Source of the DNA: Pohlia nutans
Lineage: Eukaryota; Streptophyta; Bryopsida; Bryales; Mniaceae
Reading direction: 5' to 3'
DNA: 64,000 bases
Assembly: GCA_022496805.1 (NCBI GenBank)
Contig: CM040086.1
Coordinates: forward strand, 2,978,501-3,042,500
Under the pieces are notes generated by a model, which made no database searches, was not told the origin of the DNA, and was given only the letters and a program-made list of their open reading frames with translations. A program made the translations under genes and the position numbers. Shown here in pieces: positions 36,547-48,109 of the stretch (position 1 is its first letter; the number at the start of each line of letters is the position of its first letter).

Positions 36547-37210
36547 TAAAAGTAGATTAGGATCCAATCACTATTAACACAACATTTTTGCCTATGTCAA
36601 AACCTTTGAAAAATTGTATACATTGAGAACAAGTTTGCTAATCTCGTTATTTTGATTTGAAGGAGAGAAATATTGCCTTTCATTTAAGATATAGTAATAC
36701 TCTACATTTTTTTTTATCACAAAATTGTAACATATATATGTCAACATTCTCTTGATACCAATTGTTAACATTATGCGTGAAATTCTTTTCAATCATTTAT
36801 TTTAGTCAGTAGTTATAGATCACTATTGAAGAAATAATAGACAACCTTGTTTCCATTTTAAATGATAGGTTATAGACATTTAGCCATGTAATTTTTAATT
36901 ACATCCAACTTGTTGGTTGAAGCCAACCTAATAAATAAATCGATCGGTTGATGTTGGTAGCAAGGGTTCATATAAGAAATGAAATCAAGTACCTAACCGT
37001 TCTTGACCTTACCTCAATATGGTATAATATAGCACCTAACATAACTCTATATAAGTAACTTTACGGAGGCTCAAGCAAGAATTGACTGCCAAGATTTACT
37101 ATCCAACCCATACTCATAATTGTATTATTTTCTCGAAAATTATATTTCATACACACTCGGTAAGTCTTAAAAATGAATTTGGATACATCTTTAGACTAGG
37201 ATTGTCTTAC
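36547..37210. other. Intergenic, nothing recognised
   Basis: AT-rich spacer between transposons. Confidence 0.4.
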
Positions 37211-38186
37211 TTAACCCCTCACCATCGGAGGGGACAAAAAGTGTCCTCTCATAGTCTGGCAGTAAAATTCAAAGTGCTGTAGCTTTTGCATCCAATTTCC
37301 AAATTCAATAAAACTTGTTGGGAAAGTTGCGCATATTAGTCTAGTTTCAGTGGTAAAATTTTCAAATCAATCCAAGATGTACTAAGTTTTTGAGAGCCAT
37401 TCGAAGTTCACAGGTTCAATTTGAGTTCACTTCACTGCATTATGATGGCTGCAACTTTGGGGGTTTGTATCTTTCTCATCAAATGTTTTTTTTCAATAAA
37501 AATTGTTGGGTTTTGTTCCCAATAAAGCCTAGTTATTGTGGTGAAATTTTCATGTCAATCCAAGTTGTTTTGAATGTTTGGGAGCAATTCGAAGTTCAAA
37601 ATCTAGACATTTTTGCATTACAATGAACTTCGGCAGCTTATAACTTCTTCATACATGGTCCGTTTTCAATAATTTTTGTTGGAAAAGTTTTGCATACCAG
37701 TCTTGTTTATAAGATTAAAATTTCATATGAATCCAAGAGGTCATGAGTGACTGAGAAGCATTTTAGTAGAGGGAGGTTCAGACATAGATGTGATTTTTTG
37801 CTACTTTTTTCACTGTTTTTTGACATTTCAAAACAATTTTGCAGACACAATGAGTCAATTGAATGAGATTCTTTTTCACCAGTGTGTTTTTTGGTTTAAA
37901 TCACTTTGTAGTTTAAATTTTTTTCATTTGAGTAGGTTTAGAAATCGAATTTCACCTCCAAATGTGTTTTTAAGAAAATTTCAGCATCTTTTTTCAACAC
38001 TAAAACATTATAATCTTTCAATCTATACGGTCAAATGACCCCAAATTTTATTCACACCATCTACAATAAGCACACTATAATATTGTACGGTTGAGATTTT
38101 CATACCTCACTGAGATTTAGACTTATAGAACTTGAAAAGCAAGTCAGCTTTTACACATGTTTGGACTTCAGGCGGTGAGGGGTTAA
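37211..38186. mobile_element. TTAA-flanked (piggyBac-like) element, 976 bp
   Basis: TTAA + CCCCTCACC at the left and GGTGAGGGG + TTAA at the right. The interior (GATGGCTGCAACTTTGGGGG) is shared with the element at 60409-61212. It shares its right TTAA with the next element. Confidence 0.75.
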
Positions 38187-39674
38187 CCCCTAAAGGACCA
38201 AGTGTTCTAACCAGGACATTTTGAGAATCGGGTAGGTTCCGGTGAACACATTTTTAATCAAAATTTGAAAGAAATTTAATAGTAGATTCCCCGATGTGCC
38301 ACGAAAATGGGGATTTTTTCTATTTTTTTGAATTCTGACAACGTATGTGAAAGTTATGAGAGGAAATGTGTTTTTTTCGGGAAAAAGGGCAGCGGAGCAG
38401 TAGAGAAATAGTTGAATTTAAAGGGGGGGGCAACAAGATGGGCGGCATGTGGAAAATGGGGTGGACTGCGGGGGCAGAAGACCACCCCATTTTCCAAACC
38501 CATTAAAACAAAGTTTAAAATAAGTATTTTTTAAAAATTTTAATTAATTTCTATAAATAAAAATCATTATTTTAAACTGTAAATTATTATTTTAAATTTT
38601 AAAAATTATTTTAACTAAAAGTTCAATTTTATAATTAAATTATATTATTTAAAAAACTGAAAATTAAAATATTTTTTAATATAAAAAATAAAAATAAAAA
38701 TCGCCCAATAAAAGACTACCACGTGGCAGTATACCTTGAGAGTTAGTGGGGTCATGAACATTGGAATGGGTTGGCACTTCAATTCCCCTCCTCCACCCGT
38801 TATTTCCCCCCTAACTCCCAAAATTCTTAGAAAATGTCTTTTGAAACTTGGAAATATATTTTTTTTCAAAAAACAATTCGCCATTCTATAGGGGATGGAT
38901 TGTACTTGTGTTTCACTGCTGAGATTTGTATATTAAATAAAGAAAGTAAAAAATATTGCAATTCTAAAAACAACTAACAGTCTTTTCTGAACTTTTAAAC
39001 CCCCAACAAATGCAAGGTGTTCTTCACTCGGGGGGTGCACTCTACATTATGTTTGAGAATCACGTGCGTTCATGACCCCTTCTAAAAACCCCCTGTATAC
39101 AAGAGGTTGTATGTCTAAAATACCTTTGTATACAGATGTATTCCGTTTTAAATATACATTTAGTGTAAGTATACGTGAATATTTTTAGCTCTAAATGTGT
39201 TTATTGTATGTATACGTAATACGGTAGTGTTCAAATTAATACCCCTTCTGTGCACTCACGTATACTCGTACTTGTTTAGTACAGTGCACCCCCCGAGGTT
39301 CTTCAACATCATAAACATCTCCAAAAGCAACAAAAATTGGTACACAACTAATTAACATCATATAGAATGTGAAAGTCAAGTGCGATAGGTTTTGGTAGTG
39401 AGGTTTTTTTGATGTAGCCATGGTCAAACGCATCTTAAAATTTTGGGCATGTGCTTTTTTGGAGTGTTTTTTTTTCCATCAAACACAATTATCTTGCAAT
39501 CCGTGCGGTCAAAATCAACAAAATTTGTTTAGTATGTTTTCCAAATAGTTTAGGACAAGATCTTACGGTTAGAAGGTAAAAAATAACATTTTTTTGGAGT
39601 TTTTGCATAGGGGAGTAAAAATGGCAACATTGGAGTGTTTTTGGAGGAAAAACACTCCGGTCCTTTAGTGTTAA
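38183..39674. mobile_element. TTAA-flanked (piggyBac-like) element hosting a nested hAT MITE
   Basis: TTAA + CCCCTAAAGGACC at the left and GGTCCTTTAGTG + TTAA at the right. The family B MITE at 39027-39297 is nested inside. A frame at 38645-38884 is low-complexity and not a credible gene. Confidence 0.65.
39027..39297. mobile_element. hAT-type MITE, family B copy 2 (271 bp)
   Basis: CTCGGGGGGTGCAC and GTGCACCCCCCGAG ends. Perfect 8-bp target duplication GTTCTTCA (39019-39026, 39298-39305). Inverted relative to copy 1 and very similar in sequence. Confidence 0.95.
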
Positions 39675-39848
39675 TCACTCAAAAAAAAGTGTCAAACACG
39701 ACATTGAAAACATTTATAGTAGACATGCCAATGATTGCACAATTTCATTGCACAATTCCAATAGAAATGTAAGGTATTGCCCAAACGCTGCACGTTGTGT
39801 AGTGAAGGGCTCCAAGTAAATTTCCATTAAAAATCATACCAAATGTGT

Positions 39849-40345
39849 TTAACTCCTAAACGTACCAAGGTGTCCCTAGAATTGGAAATTTGAGAAAAAT
39901 CTTCATAAAGTACTATTTAGAAGAGTATTTTGGAATTGATAAACAAATGAAAGTTCTAGATTTTGAATTTTAGATTCCATCCATACGGTTTGATTCACTA
40001 ATAATATCACCAATAATTAATTATAAAATTTGAAGTTAAAATTAAAAATTCATTCTAAACTCGATTAAAAAAAATTAATATTTTTTGAGTAAAATTTGTT
40101 GGAATGAATTTGAAATGAGATACTCTTAAACATGGTGATTCTTTGAAATTTTTGTGTTTCATAAATCTATGACCTCATTTTTGCAAGGCCACTTTTGAAC
40201 TGCAATCGATGCAATTTTGGCTTGGTCAACGACTTGGAATACTTTTACATTTGCAATAAAAGTTATTGTACAAAACATTTTTTGAGTGTGATTTTTCAAG
40301 ATGGATCCCAACTTCACATACCACAATCTTTCAAAATTTGAGACG
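39849..40345. repeat. Partial TTAA-type dispersed repeat
   Basis: Begins TTAA + CTCCTAAACGTACC. The interior (AGTACTATTTAGAAGAGTAT, CATACGGTTTGATTCACTAA) is an inverted relative of about 18600-18860. The right end is not identified. Confidence 0.45.
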
Positions 40346-40350
40346 ATGTA

Positions 40351-40525
40351 ACACATGGAACCTTGACCGATTCACTGCCAAGTAAATGGTACAAGAATGA
40401 CGGTGAATTCTTGGTGAACACTTGCTAAATCGAGCAACCACTTCAATTTAGCAAGTGTTCACCAAGAATTCACCATCATTCTTGTACCATTTACTACCTG
40501 CTGAATGTGTCAAGGTGCCCTGTGT
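40351..40525. repeat. Long near-perfect hairpin, about 175 bp
   Basis: Arms of about 75-80 bp. The left arm contains GGTACAAGAATG, GGTGAATTCTTGGTGAAC and ACTTGCTAAAT; each is mirrored in the right arm (ATTTAGCAAGT, GTTCACCAAGAATTCACC, CATTCTTGTACC). The loop is about 15 nt. It could be a fold-back MITE or a young microRNA-like locus. Confidence 0.85.
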
Positions 40526-41284
40526 AAGTTTCTACATTGTCACGGAGAAAGATTTGAGTCATTGGCATCTCTACCTTAGTAAACCTCAAACAAAAATATT
40601 TTGAGAATATATCCTCAACATTCTAGAATATTCAGGAATATTTTCATTCAACTGAAATTGTTGAAGTGTCTAGCGTACTTGATACTCATATACCGTAATG
40701 AAAACACTTGATGTCTAACTTAATATGACGTCGAGTTCAAAAAATAGTGTCTGACATAACAACCCTGAGTGTCCTTAGGCTGAATTTAAATTGCTAACAT
40801 CTCTCTTAGCACCAAGTGTGAACACACCTTCATGTACCTTACAAGGAGTTCAATGTTGGTATCTGCAGGTTGAGGCATGTTACGTACCTTAAGCGGTGAT
40901 CAAGTTTGATGTCTGCAGGTTTATGCACCGATGTCATTTATCTCAAGTTGAGTTTGGTTTTGGTTTCTTCAAGAGTTCAAGTACAAATATCATAAGTACG
41001 TACAAATCTCATACTGTACATGTACAGTACAGTCAGTTCCAGTACCTGAAGTACACTTGCCCCCTGCCCCTGCCCTGCCCCTGCAAAAATTCAAAGTGAT
41101 GTGATATATGCCCCCATTCATGAGGTACAAATATATGTATTCATCCTTACTGGTGGCTAACTTGGTGGCTAACTTGGTGGAACTCATGATGAGCATGTTC
41201 GAGCAGCCTCAGTCAGACTGACTTGAAAATAGGCGCACTAAAGGAATATTAGAGTTAACCGAAAAGAGTGTCTCAAAGTGGAAA
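40526..41284. other. Intergenic, nothing firm
   Basis: Contains a C-rich TGCCCCTGCCC stretch near 41060 and the left part of a dispersed repeat related to 9040-9210. No gene found. Confidence 0.4.
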
Positions 41285-41292
41285 CTCACCTC

Positions 41293-42207
41293 CAGTGGTG
41301 ATTTTTCACAAGGTCCCTAACATGTCCAGGGACATGTTCAGGAAAAAAAAACATTTCCAGTGGACAGGTTCTAAAAAAATGAATCAGTTTTTGGACGGGT
41401 TAAATTCACTTTGGACGGGTTCTAAAATTTTATTTATTTTTATGTAAAATTTCCAAAAAAAATAAATGGTGCAAATATCAATTACATTATGTCATATATG
41501 ACATGTGAATGTAAGCATAATGGAGTCAAACCACTAATACCTAATCAAAATACCAATCTTCAAGAGCTCGATTCACCTGCACACAATGAGTCATCAACTA
41601 CAATATTTAGAACCTTTGTAACACAATGTCAAAGTTTATAATTGAAGGTACACTTAGAAATTGAATAATTAATATTTTATATAAGCATGTTCAAAACTTT
41701 ATAAAAAAAAAAAGAACTTACCCTTCAAACAAGTGGATGCATTCTCCTATCCTTCATGTTTCTCCAAACAAGCATCACTGCATTCCAATTGATGTTTTCA
41801 ACTGGAATATTTGCACATGAAATGCGCATCAAAGCATCTAAAGTCTCCAACTTCAAGCTAGTACGTAGATGACTTTTGATGTTGGCCCTGGGCTGGGGCC
41901 TCAGGGCCGGGTCGGGTCTTCACGCCGGGCCGGGTCGGGCCATGAGGCCGGGCCAGGCCAGCCAGGTTTTGAAGCCGTTTTTTCTTTGTTTTTTTATTTT
42001 AAAATTTTAAAAAAAATTCTAAACATTACGGGACGGGTATTTTCAATTTGCAACCGGTTTTGGGACGGTTTTTTTTTTTTTTCAACCTTTCCATGGACGG
42101 GTTGATTTTAAAATCACCGGTTTTGGGACGGGTTGCAATTATTTTTGCCTTTCAATTCAAGGTTTTTGGACGTGGATGGGCTAGAACTTTGTGAAAAATC
42201 AGCCCTG
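41293..42207. mobile_element. hAT-type non-autonomous element, family C (915 bp)
   Basis: Left end CAGTGGTGATTTTTCACAAG. The complement of the right end reads CAGGGCTGATTTTTCACAAA. Perfect 8-bp target duplication CTCACCTC (41285-41292, 42208-42215). The inside has repeated GGACGGGTT motifs and a GGGCCGGGTCGGG-rich tract (about 41880-41965), typical of subterminal transposase-binding repeats. There is no transposase frame. It interrupts a repeat whose uninterrupted relative is near 9040-9210. Confidence 0.92.
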
Positions 42208-42215
42208 CTCACCTC

Positions 42216-43337
42216 ATACTCACCTTCAACTAGTTTTCAGTTCAAATAAATGGCAAAATTAGTCTATGGTGAGTTGAAGAATAATCTAAAGCAAGACCAT
42301 GTGCCACCATGGGGCGTGGAACTCGTGATCTCCCCAAATGCTAGAGGAGAGTTTGCATTCGCTTCCCCAAAGCAAGAGCCCCGACCATGGGCATTATTCA
42401 TGAACAATGCATGTCAGAAAATTTAATTATAGAGAGGGAACTCCTCTCTTGTTTTTGGTTAACTCAATTGTCAGTGTAACTTCCAAAATGAGGGCCCTGC
42501 AAATGCAGCTAGCGCAACTAATATTTTTTTTGGTTTTCCGTTGGTAAAGCTACACATGTTGTAGGTGTTCATCTATAAAATTATCTATTATAAGGCACTT
42601 TTCATATGAATACTGGGTAATATTATAAATTTTTTGTGAGGGCTTTGGCAATTTCTTTGCTTGTTTTTTCTAGTGTAGAAATAGCCACTCCAAAAATCAA
42701 GTAAGATTATGGGGAGAAAAAAAATTGGTTGTGTTAGTATATGCACTTGGATTTTTTTGGGCTCTCCAAAATAGCCCTAACCCAACAACTTTCATCTTTA
42801 CTCGTGTTGGCATGTACTGTTGGCTTTGTGATTCTTGTGATTTAACCATGCTTTTACTAATTACTTATTACTTATTTATTTTTAGAATAATTTTTATATA
42901 ATTTAATTCAATTAAAATCCATAATTGAATTCGATTTTAAATCCATAACTTCTGCATTGTAGGTCCAATAGCCACGAAATGATTTTGGTGTACCCATGCT
43001 CATGTAGAGCTTTCCAACTATACAAAGAAAGTGGTTTGCGGGTGGAAGGTCGGCCGAGAGATCTCAACATTACGTACAAACAAAACAAAACAAACTACGT
43101 ATAGATATTGGGCCCACTAAAACAAATGATGATTAGCATTGATTGCATCCAACGTATGTAATTTGTGATCCATTTGTGATCTTATATTGGCATTACTTTC
43201 TACTTCAAACGAGAAATAAAGGCAAATCTAAGAGTAAAATATACATTAAAGATTTCAAACTCCCTTTTTCGGTTTTTCCATAGAATGTATTGTTGTATTA
43301 GATTGTATTCATATGCAAGAGGTGCTAGGTCTTGGAC
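42216..43337. other. Intergenic with dispersed repeat pieces
   Basis: 42208-42340 is the right half of the repeat related to 9100-9210. About 42940-43030 is related to 18250-18360. No gene found. Confidence 0.4.
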
Positions 43338-44423
43338 TTAACCCCTCAACATGCAAGGAGCCATGTAGAGCCATGTTTGGTCATTATTCAATCAAATGTT
43401 GATTTACACCTAGTTGCTACTTTCAAATGAAAATAGTCTCACCTAAGAAAGTGTGGAGGCTATATTCTACTTTCTAGCCCAATTTACCATTCTTCAAAAT
43501 TGTTAAAATTTCATTTTTACAACACTTAAAAGCTCAAACCCCTAAAATTCCAATATACACTACAAATGTTTTTCCATTGAATTTCTTATTATGTTAGAGC
43601 ATCCGCACCGCGACTCGGAAAAATGGCCCGCGACCCCGGATGGCGAGCTCGAGCAGCCCAACGTCCCCCACTGGAACTCTGAAAACAGTCGGCGTGAGCG
43701 CGGCCTCACCAAAATTCTCGTCTTCCTCGCCATTTTTCCGAGTCTGTGCAATTCTCCAGCGTGCCCATAGTGCAGAATTTTCGACAGAGATATTGTCTAT
43801 TTTGATCAGCCGGTCACCATTGCACGCCACATCGGCACTTCGGGCCCCGTATAGCCGGGCCACTTCAGCCCACGCGGCCAGCTCACCCCGCCTCTGCAGC
43901 AAACAGCCCCCGAAATAGCCTGACGGCCCTGATTTCCAGCAAATGGCCCTGATTTCCAGCCATGGCGCACGTCGAAGTCGCGAGTGCGGGTGAGGGACAC
44001 CATTTTTCCCGAGTCCCAAGATTACTGTAGCGCCCTCGAAAGGCCATGTAGCGCGCCAGATTTAGAGAGTCCCGGTGCGGATGCTCTTAGCTCAAGAAGT
44101 GGGCCACCTACATCTTGTTGTTCATCACTATTATTTACATTTTTGTCTAGAATATTCATATTATTATAAGATTCTTCAAAGTTATTTTATTTTCTTAAAA
44201 TATTCATACTAGTCTAGCATTCATAAAGTTCTTTAGAAGTTAGTGGAGTCCACCATTTTCAACAATAGGAGTGTAAACGCTTCAACAGTGTCTCACCACC
44301 CAACTTCTTCAGCTACAGATGATGTGAACTTGCCATGATTTGGGGATCTGCTACAAAGATTTGGGAATAGTGGTTAGATTGTGAGGTGTTGTGACAACCT
44401 AGAGTCTAAATCCCCCCTCGACG
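43338..44423. repeat. TTAA-type dispersed repeat split by a Harbinger MITE
   Basis: Begins TTAA + CCCCTCAACATG. Sequence on both sides of the nested MITE (43490-43596 and 44087-44210) aligns in reverse with about 46690-46920, which lacks the MITE. The right end is not resolved. Confidence 0.5.
43597..44086. mobile_element. PIF/Harbinger-like element, 490 bp, GC-rich
   Basis: Ends GAGCATCCGCACC and GGTGCGGATGCTC, flanked by TTA on both sides (43594-43596, 44087-44089). Same TIR as the IQD-intron MITE at 12143. The interior is far more GC-rich than its surroundings and contains frames up to 141 codons that have no recognisable domain, so I treat them as chance. Confidence 0.9.
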
Positions 44424-45462
44424 TTAATCCTTTAGTGCCCAGGAAACTTTAATGTGGTCACTCGATCATCGAAAAACGAATTTCCGAAAAATCCGTAAAG
44501 ATTCAAGTTTAATACTTTGAGGTTCAGAGTTGCGAAATTCTTAATGTCATCTTTTGGGGAAAAAAGTTTCAATTGGATCTGTGCAACTATCAAATACCTA
44601 TGAACAAAACATGAAAATACTGCAAATACTTGAAAATACAGAAAATACTTACAAATACAACATATGTACTATGCGGTATTTCTTGTATTTGGAAATTTGT
44701 TATCTTGTTTTAAATTTTTGGATTACAGTGTTCTCTTGTTCATGTTCCATTAGTGTATCTACTCTGACCTTGATTAATGTACGAACTCCTTTCATATTTT
44801 AACGTATAATTTTTGTCCTAAACTGTACATGGATATGTCACTATCACTTGTAAAATTCACAATAAACATGTGTGAGTCAGTTCTTGACATAAAAGATTGC
44901 AATGAAGAGGTGTTGACATAGGTCATTGTTGAACCTCTTCACTTTTATATTTGAAAATTTAACCCAAATTCTATTTAACTTTGAAGTCGCACATCCTCCA
45001 AAATCTCATTTTTGAAAGACTGTGCATTATACGGCTCAAAGACATACTGTAACAGTGAATTAGGAATTTTTGCACTTGGCCATATGACAATGCACTTGTT
45101 GCCCGTCGAACAGGAATCGACCTTTTTGAAGTTGCGGGAGGGTAAAATTTTGGTACTCGTAGGTTTTACGGGCCGGGAATTTAGAAGTGTTAAAGTAGGA
45201 ATTTGGGGATTTCAACTTACTCCAATCATGCAAATTTGGTCGCACGTGCATTTTAAAATGTTGCATTGGTACTTCATTTATTCCAAAACAATGTATTAAG
45301 GGGGGTAGTCAAAATGGATACAAAGTTATCCTAAATATCAAGTCATTCAAATCACCCATGCACAATGAACCAAATAATACACGTTGCGCTATACTATACG
45401 GCTATTGCTGCTACGTAATGCAGCTCATAATACCATGTGTCTCATACAACGTACTAAACCTA

Positions 45463-46186
45463 TTAATATGCATCAAGGTCATTCTGCAAACCTTCGTTGT
45501 CCATCTCTTCCAATTGTAGTGCAATATACTCCACCAAATGCGGTTTTGCTTTTGTTGAAATTTCGATCTTCGCCTCCATCAGCTCGCCATGCACTGGCAA
45601 ATTGTTCTCATTTACAAGTCCACCTCTGTTCTTATCGGTGCATTTTCCCATGAACATATAGCCGCGTCTTTGACATCCCATCCGTGTCCCTCATCAGATG
45701 GCTTCTAAAATGGACCTCTGTTGGCTCCCATGAGTCCTTGATGAAATGCTTGTGTCTCAGGGAGGTCACTTCCAAATATTACGTAACAACGTGCGAACAA
45801 AGATAGGGTCAAAATAAATCTTTGAAGATAATTTTTATAAATGATTTACATTAATATAGGATGTTCACAATTCATTACAAGAATAAAAATGAGAATATTC
45901 TTGAAAACATTACTAATTATAGTAAGAATTAATTTTAATTTTTAAGGTACTTTTAAATACCCTTCGTTCACACATGATACTCAAAAGATACAAAGAGTGA
46001 CCTCCCCGAGGCTTGTGTTGTACGCAAGGCATACCATTCTCCATATAAAATCTTATGTGGTGTAAAAAGGTTATACCGGTAAGTGTATTGCCCCCTGTTA
46101 GAAGATGAGGTGTAATAAACGATTTCTAGTCCCTCACATTCTCCAAATGTCTTGCGCTCACAAAGGCCTCTTTCAAAGTGAATCAC
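45463..46186 (-). pseudogene. Unidentified coding remnant interrupted by an hAT MITE
   Basis: Minus-strand frame 46186-46011 reads MIHFERGLCERKTFGE then KILYGEWYALRTTQA, where the MITE begins. Skipping the MITE and one TSD copy lets the same frame continue about 12 codons to a stop. A second frame, 45681-45463, reads KPHLVEYIALQLEEMD. The residue pattern looks protein-like, but I do not recognise a family. Decayed transposase or captured host gene are both possible. Confidence 0.4.
45756..46010. mobile_element. hAT-type MITE, family A copy 2 (255 bp)
   Basis: Ends CTCAGGGAGGTCACTT and AGTGACCTCCCCGAG, perfect 8-bp target duplication GCTTGTGT (45748-45755, 46011-46018). Most of its length is very similar to the 29438 copy. 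Nested inside the 5.4-kb element. Confidence 0.95.
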
Positions 46187-46940
46187 CTCAACATTGTCTT
46201 AGTGTTATAAAATTTGCGATTTGAAGAAAGTAATGATGTTCCCTCCATCATTTCTGTATGAAGTTTACAATAGATAAACCAATTTTAACCAGTCAGGCTA
46301 AATTTTAAACTCTAAAAATCAAAATTACAATTTATACAAATTTTCAAAGGTTAATGCTTTAAAATTATTTTAAAAAATATATATTTATTTTTGGAGGTTT
46401 GACCGTACAGGTAATTTGTAGAGATGATGCCCTACGTTTTATCTATTGTACCAAACTTCATCAAACATATGGAAGGTACATATTATAACACATCTATGTT
46501 TTGTCTAATATCCCTCATGCATTTGGGGATTAAGTGTCTTCACTATGATTACCCGGTCAAACCTTATCAATTCTTCATATTATAGTTTTCTAGTATTTTT
46601 CTCATACAAGGTATTGTTAAACCAATTTACCTTGAATTTCACATAAATATTCATATAAAGACAAATTTTATTTGGTTTTCCAAAGTATTTTAAGAACAAA
46701 TCTTAGTAATTACAAAACATCTTAGAATAGTATGAATTATTTAGTGAAAATGTAAATAATAGTGATGAACAACAAAGTAATGATGGCATGCTTCTTGAAC
46801 TTACATAAAAAGAATTTTGATAGAAAAATCTTTTCTGCAGAGTATATTGGAATTTTAGGGGTTTCAGCTCTAAAGCGTTGTAGAAGGCACATTTTATCAA
46901 TTTTGAAGAACGATTAATTCAACTAGAAGGAAACGTTTAA
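46169..46940. repeat. Dispersed repeat fragments
   Basis: 46169-46530 (CACCTCAACATTGTCTTAGT, TGATGTTCCCT) is related to about 57877-58190. About 46690-46920 is related, inverted, to the 43.4-44.2 kb repeat and provides its empty site near 46800-46806. Confidence 0.6.
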
Positions 46941-47564
46941 CCCCAACGAGGTTGTAATCGTGTGACCGTACTTCGAACAATGAGATGTAATTTCTTCGCC
47001 ACTACACATTTCATCCGTCTCGTGTGACCTGAACCAATTCCGGAGTGAATGGTTAACTATGTTGGTAACACAAAAAAAGAAAACTAAACTTTTGGAATTT
47101 TAGAATTTAAAAAAAATTAAAATTTTTACAAATACACAAATCCCAAAACACTGTAAAATTTACAACATTTAATTTACAAATTTTAAAAAGACACAAATAA
47201 AAAAATTCTACAAGTTATCAAATAAAAAAAATCAATGTTTAAAAATTTAACAATTTAATTATTTTTTAGATATCAAAGATTATCAAATTATTATTTTTAA
47301 ATATCTAAAAATTCAAAAATTCAAAAATTCAAAAAAAACCAAAAAAGTTCAAGTTCAATAACTTCAAGATACAATGAAAATAAAATAAACCAAAAACATA
47401 AAAAAAGAATTGAAAATTTCAACAATAACTTTAGCGATGACAAAAAAATTTAACAATGACAAAAAAATTTAAAACCTAAAATAAATAAATTGACAATGTG
47501 AAATTAAATTAAATGTTATTAATATTTATTTTTAATTTTTAATTAATTTTTTTAAAACAATGCA
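46941..47564. other. AT-rich stretch, nothing recognised
   Basis: Very low GC with A and T homopolymer runs. No coding signal. Confidence 0.5.
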
Positions 47565-47712
47565 TACACTACAGTTAGTAGTTAACTGCTAACTGCGGTT
47601 AGCTGCTAACTGCAGCTGCAGTTAACTGCTGACTGCAGTCAGCAGCTGCAGCTGACCCTTCTCAACCCCGCGGAGCTCGGGTTGAGAAAGCGCGTCCTAC
47701 AGGAGGACGCGC
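47565..47712. promoter_or_regulatory. Stacked palindromes upstream of a TATA box
   Basis: 47565-47655 is a run of interlocking palindromes built from GTTAACTGC, GCAGCTGCAG and CTGACTGCAGTCAG. Next come CTCAACCC/GGGTTGAG (47661-47686) and GCGCGTCCT/AGGACGCGC (about 47690-47712). The cluster lies 35-180 bp upstream of TATATAA. Such arrays could be transposase- or transcription-factor-binding sites. Confidence 0.6.
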
Positions 47713-47747
47713 CAAAGGGACAAGTGTGACTTTTGAATCCCCGTGTC

Positions 47748-47754
47748 TATATAA
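47748..47754 (+). promoter_or_regulatory. TATA box of the mini-gene
   Basis: TATATAA in the context GTCTATATAATGCCC, with a GC-rich palindromic upstream region and a pyrimidine-rich sequence about 30 bp downstream that would suit a plant transcription start. Confidence 0.5.
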
Positions 47755-48109
47755 TGCCCATCTTCCCCAATCTACATCTCACTTTTCAAATTTTACCTCT
47801 AAAAGGTATGTTCTCACACTCTTGTTTTTTTGCAAATGACACCTACTAGGGTTGTAATGCTCAATATATAGGGATCTTAGAACACACAAGTGATATTTTT
47901 TCAGTAATTTTTTTTCAAAACACATATGTACGAAGTTTTTAACCTTTTTTTTGTGTCACTCATTTTAGGCGTGATTCATTGGAGCGAACATCATTACGCG
48001 TAACAAATAAAGGTAGGCATTAATTTTGAAAATCCGTATTGTTTTCACCTCTAATCATTTTATTTTATTTTTAAATGCACGTAGTTATGTACAATTGCAT
48101 TTTGAACAT

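Noticed and set aside
43594..44019. 141-codon minus-strand frame
   Set aside because: It lies entirely inside the Harbinger-like element, overlaps other open frames, and has no domain. GC-rich composition alone explains it.
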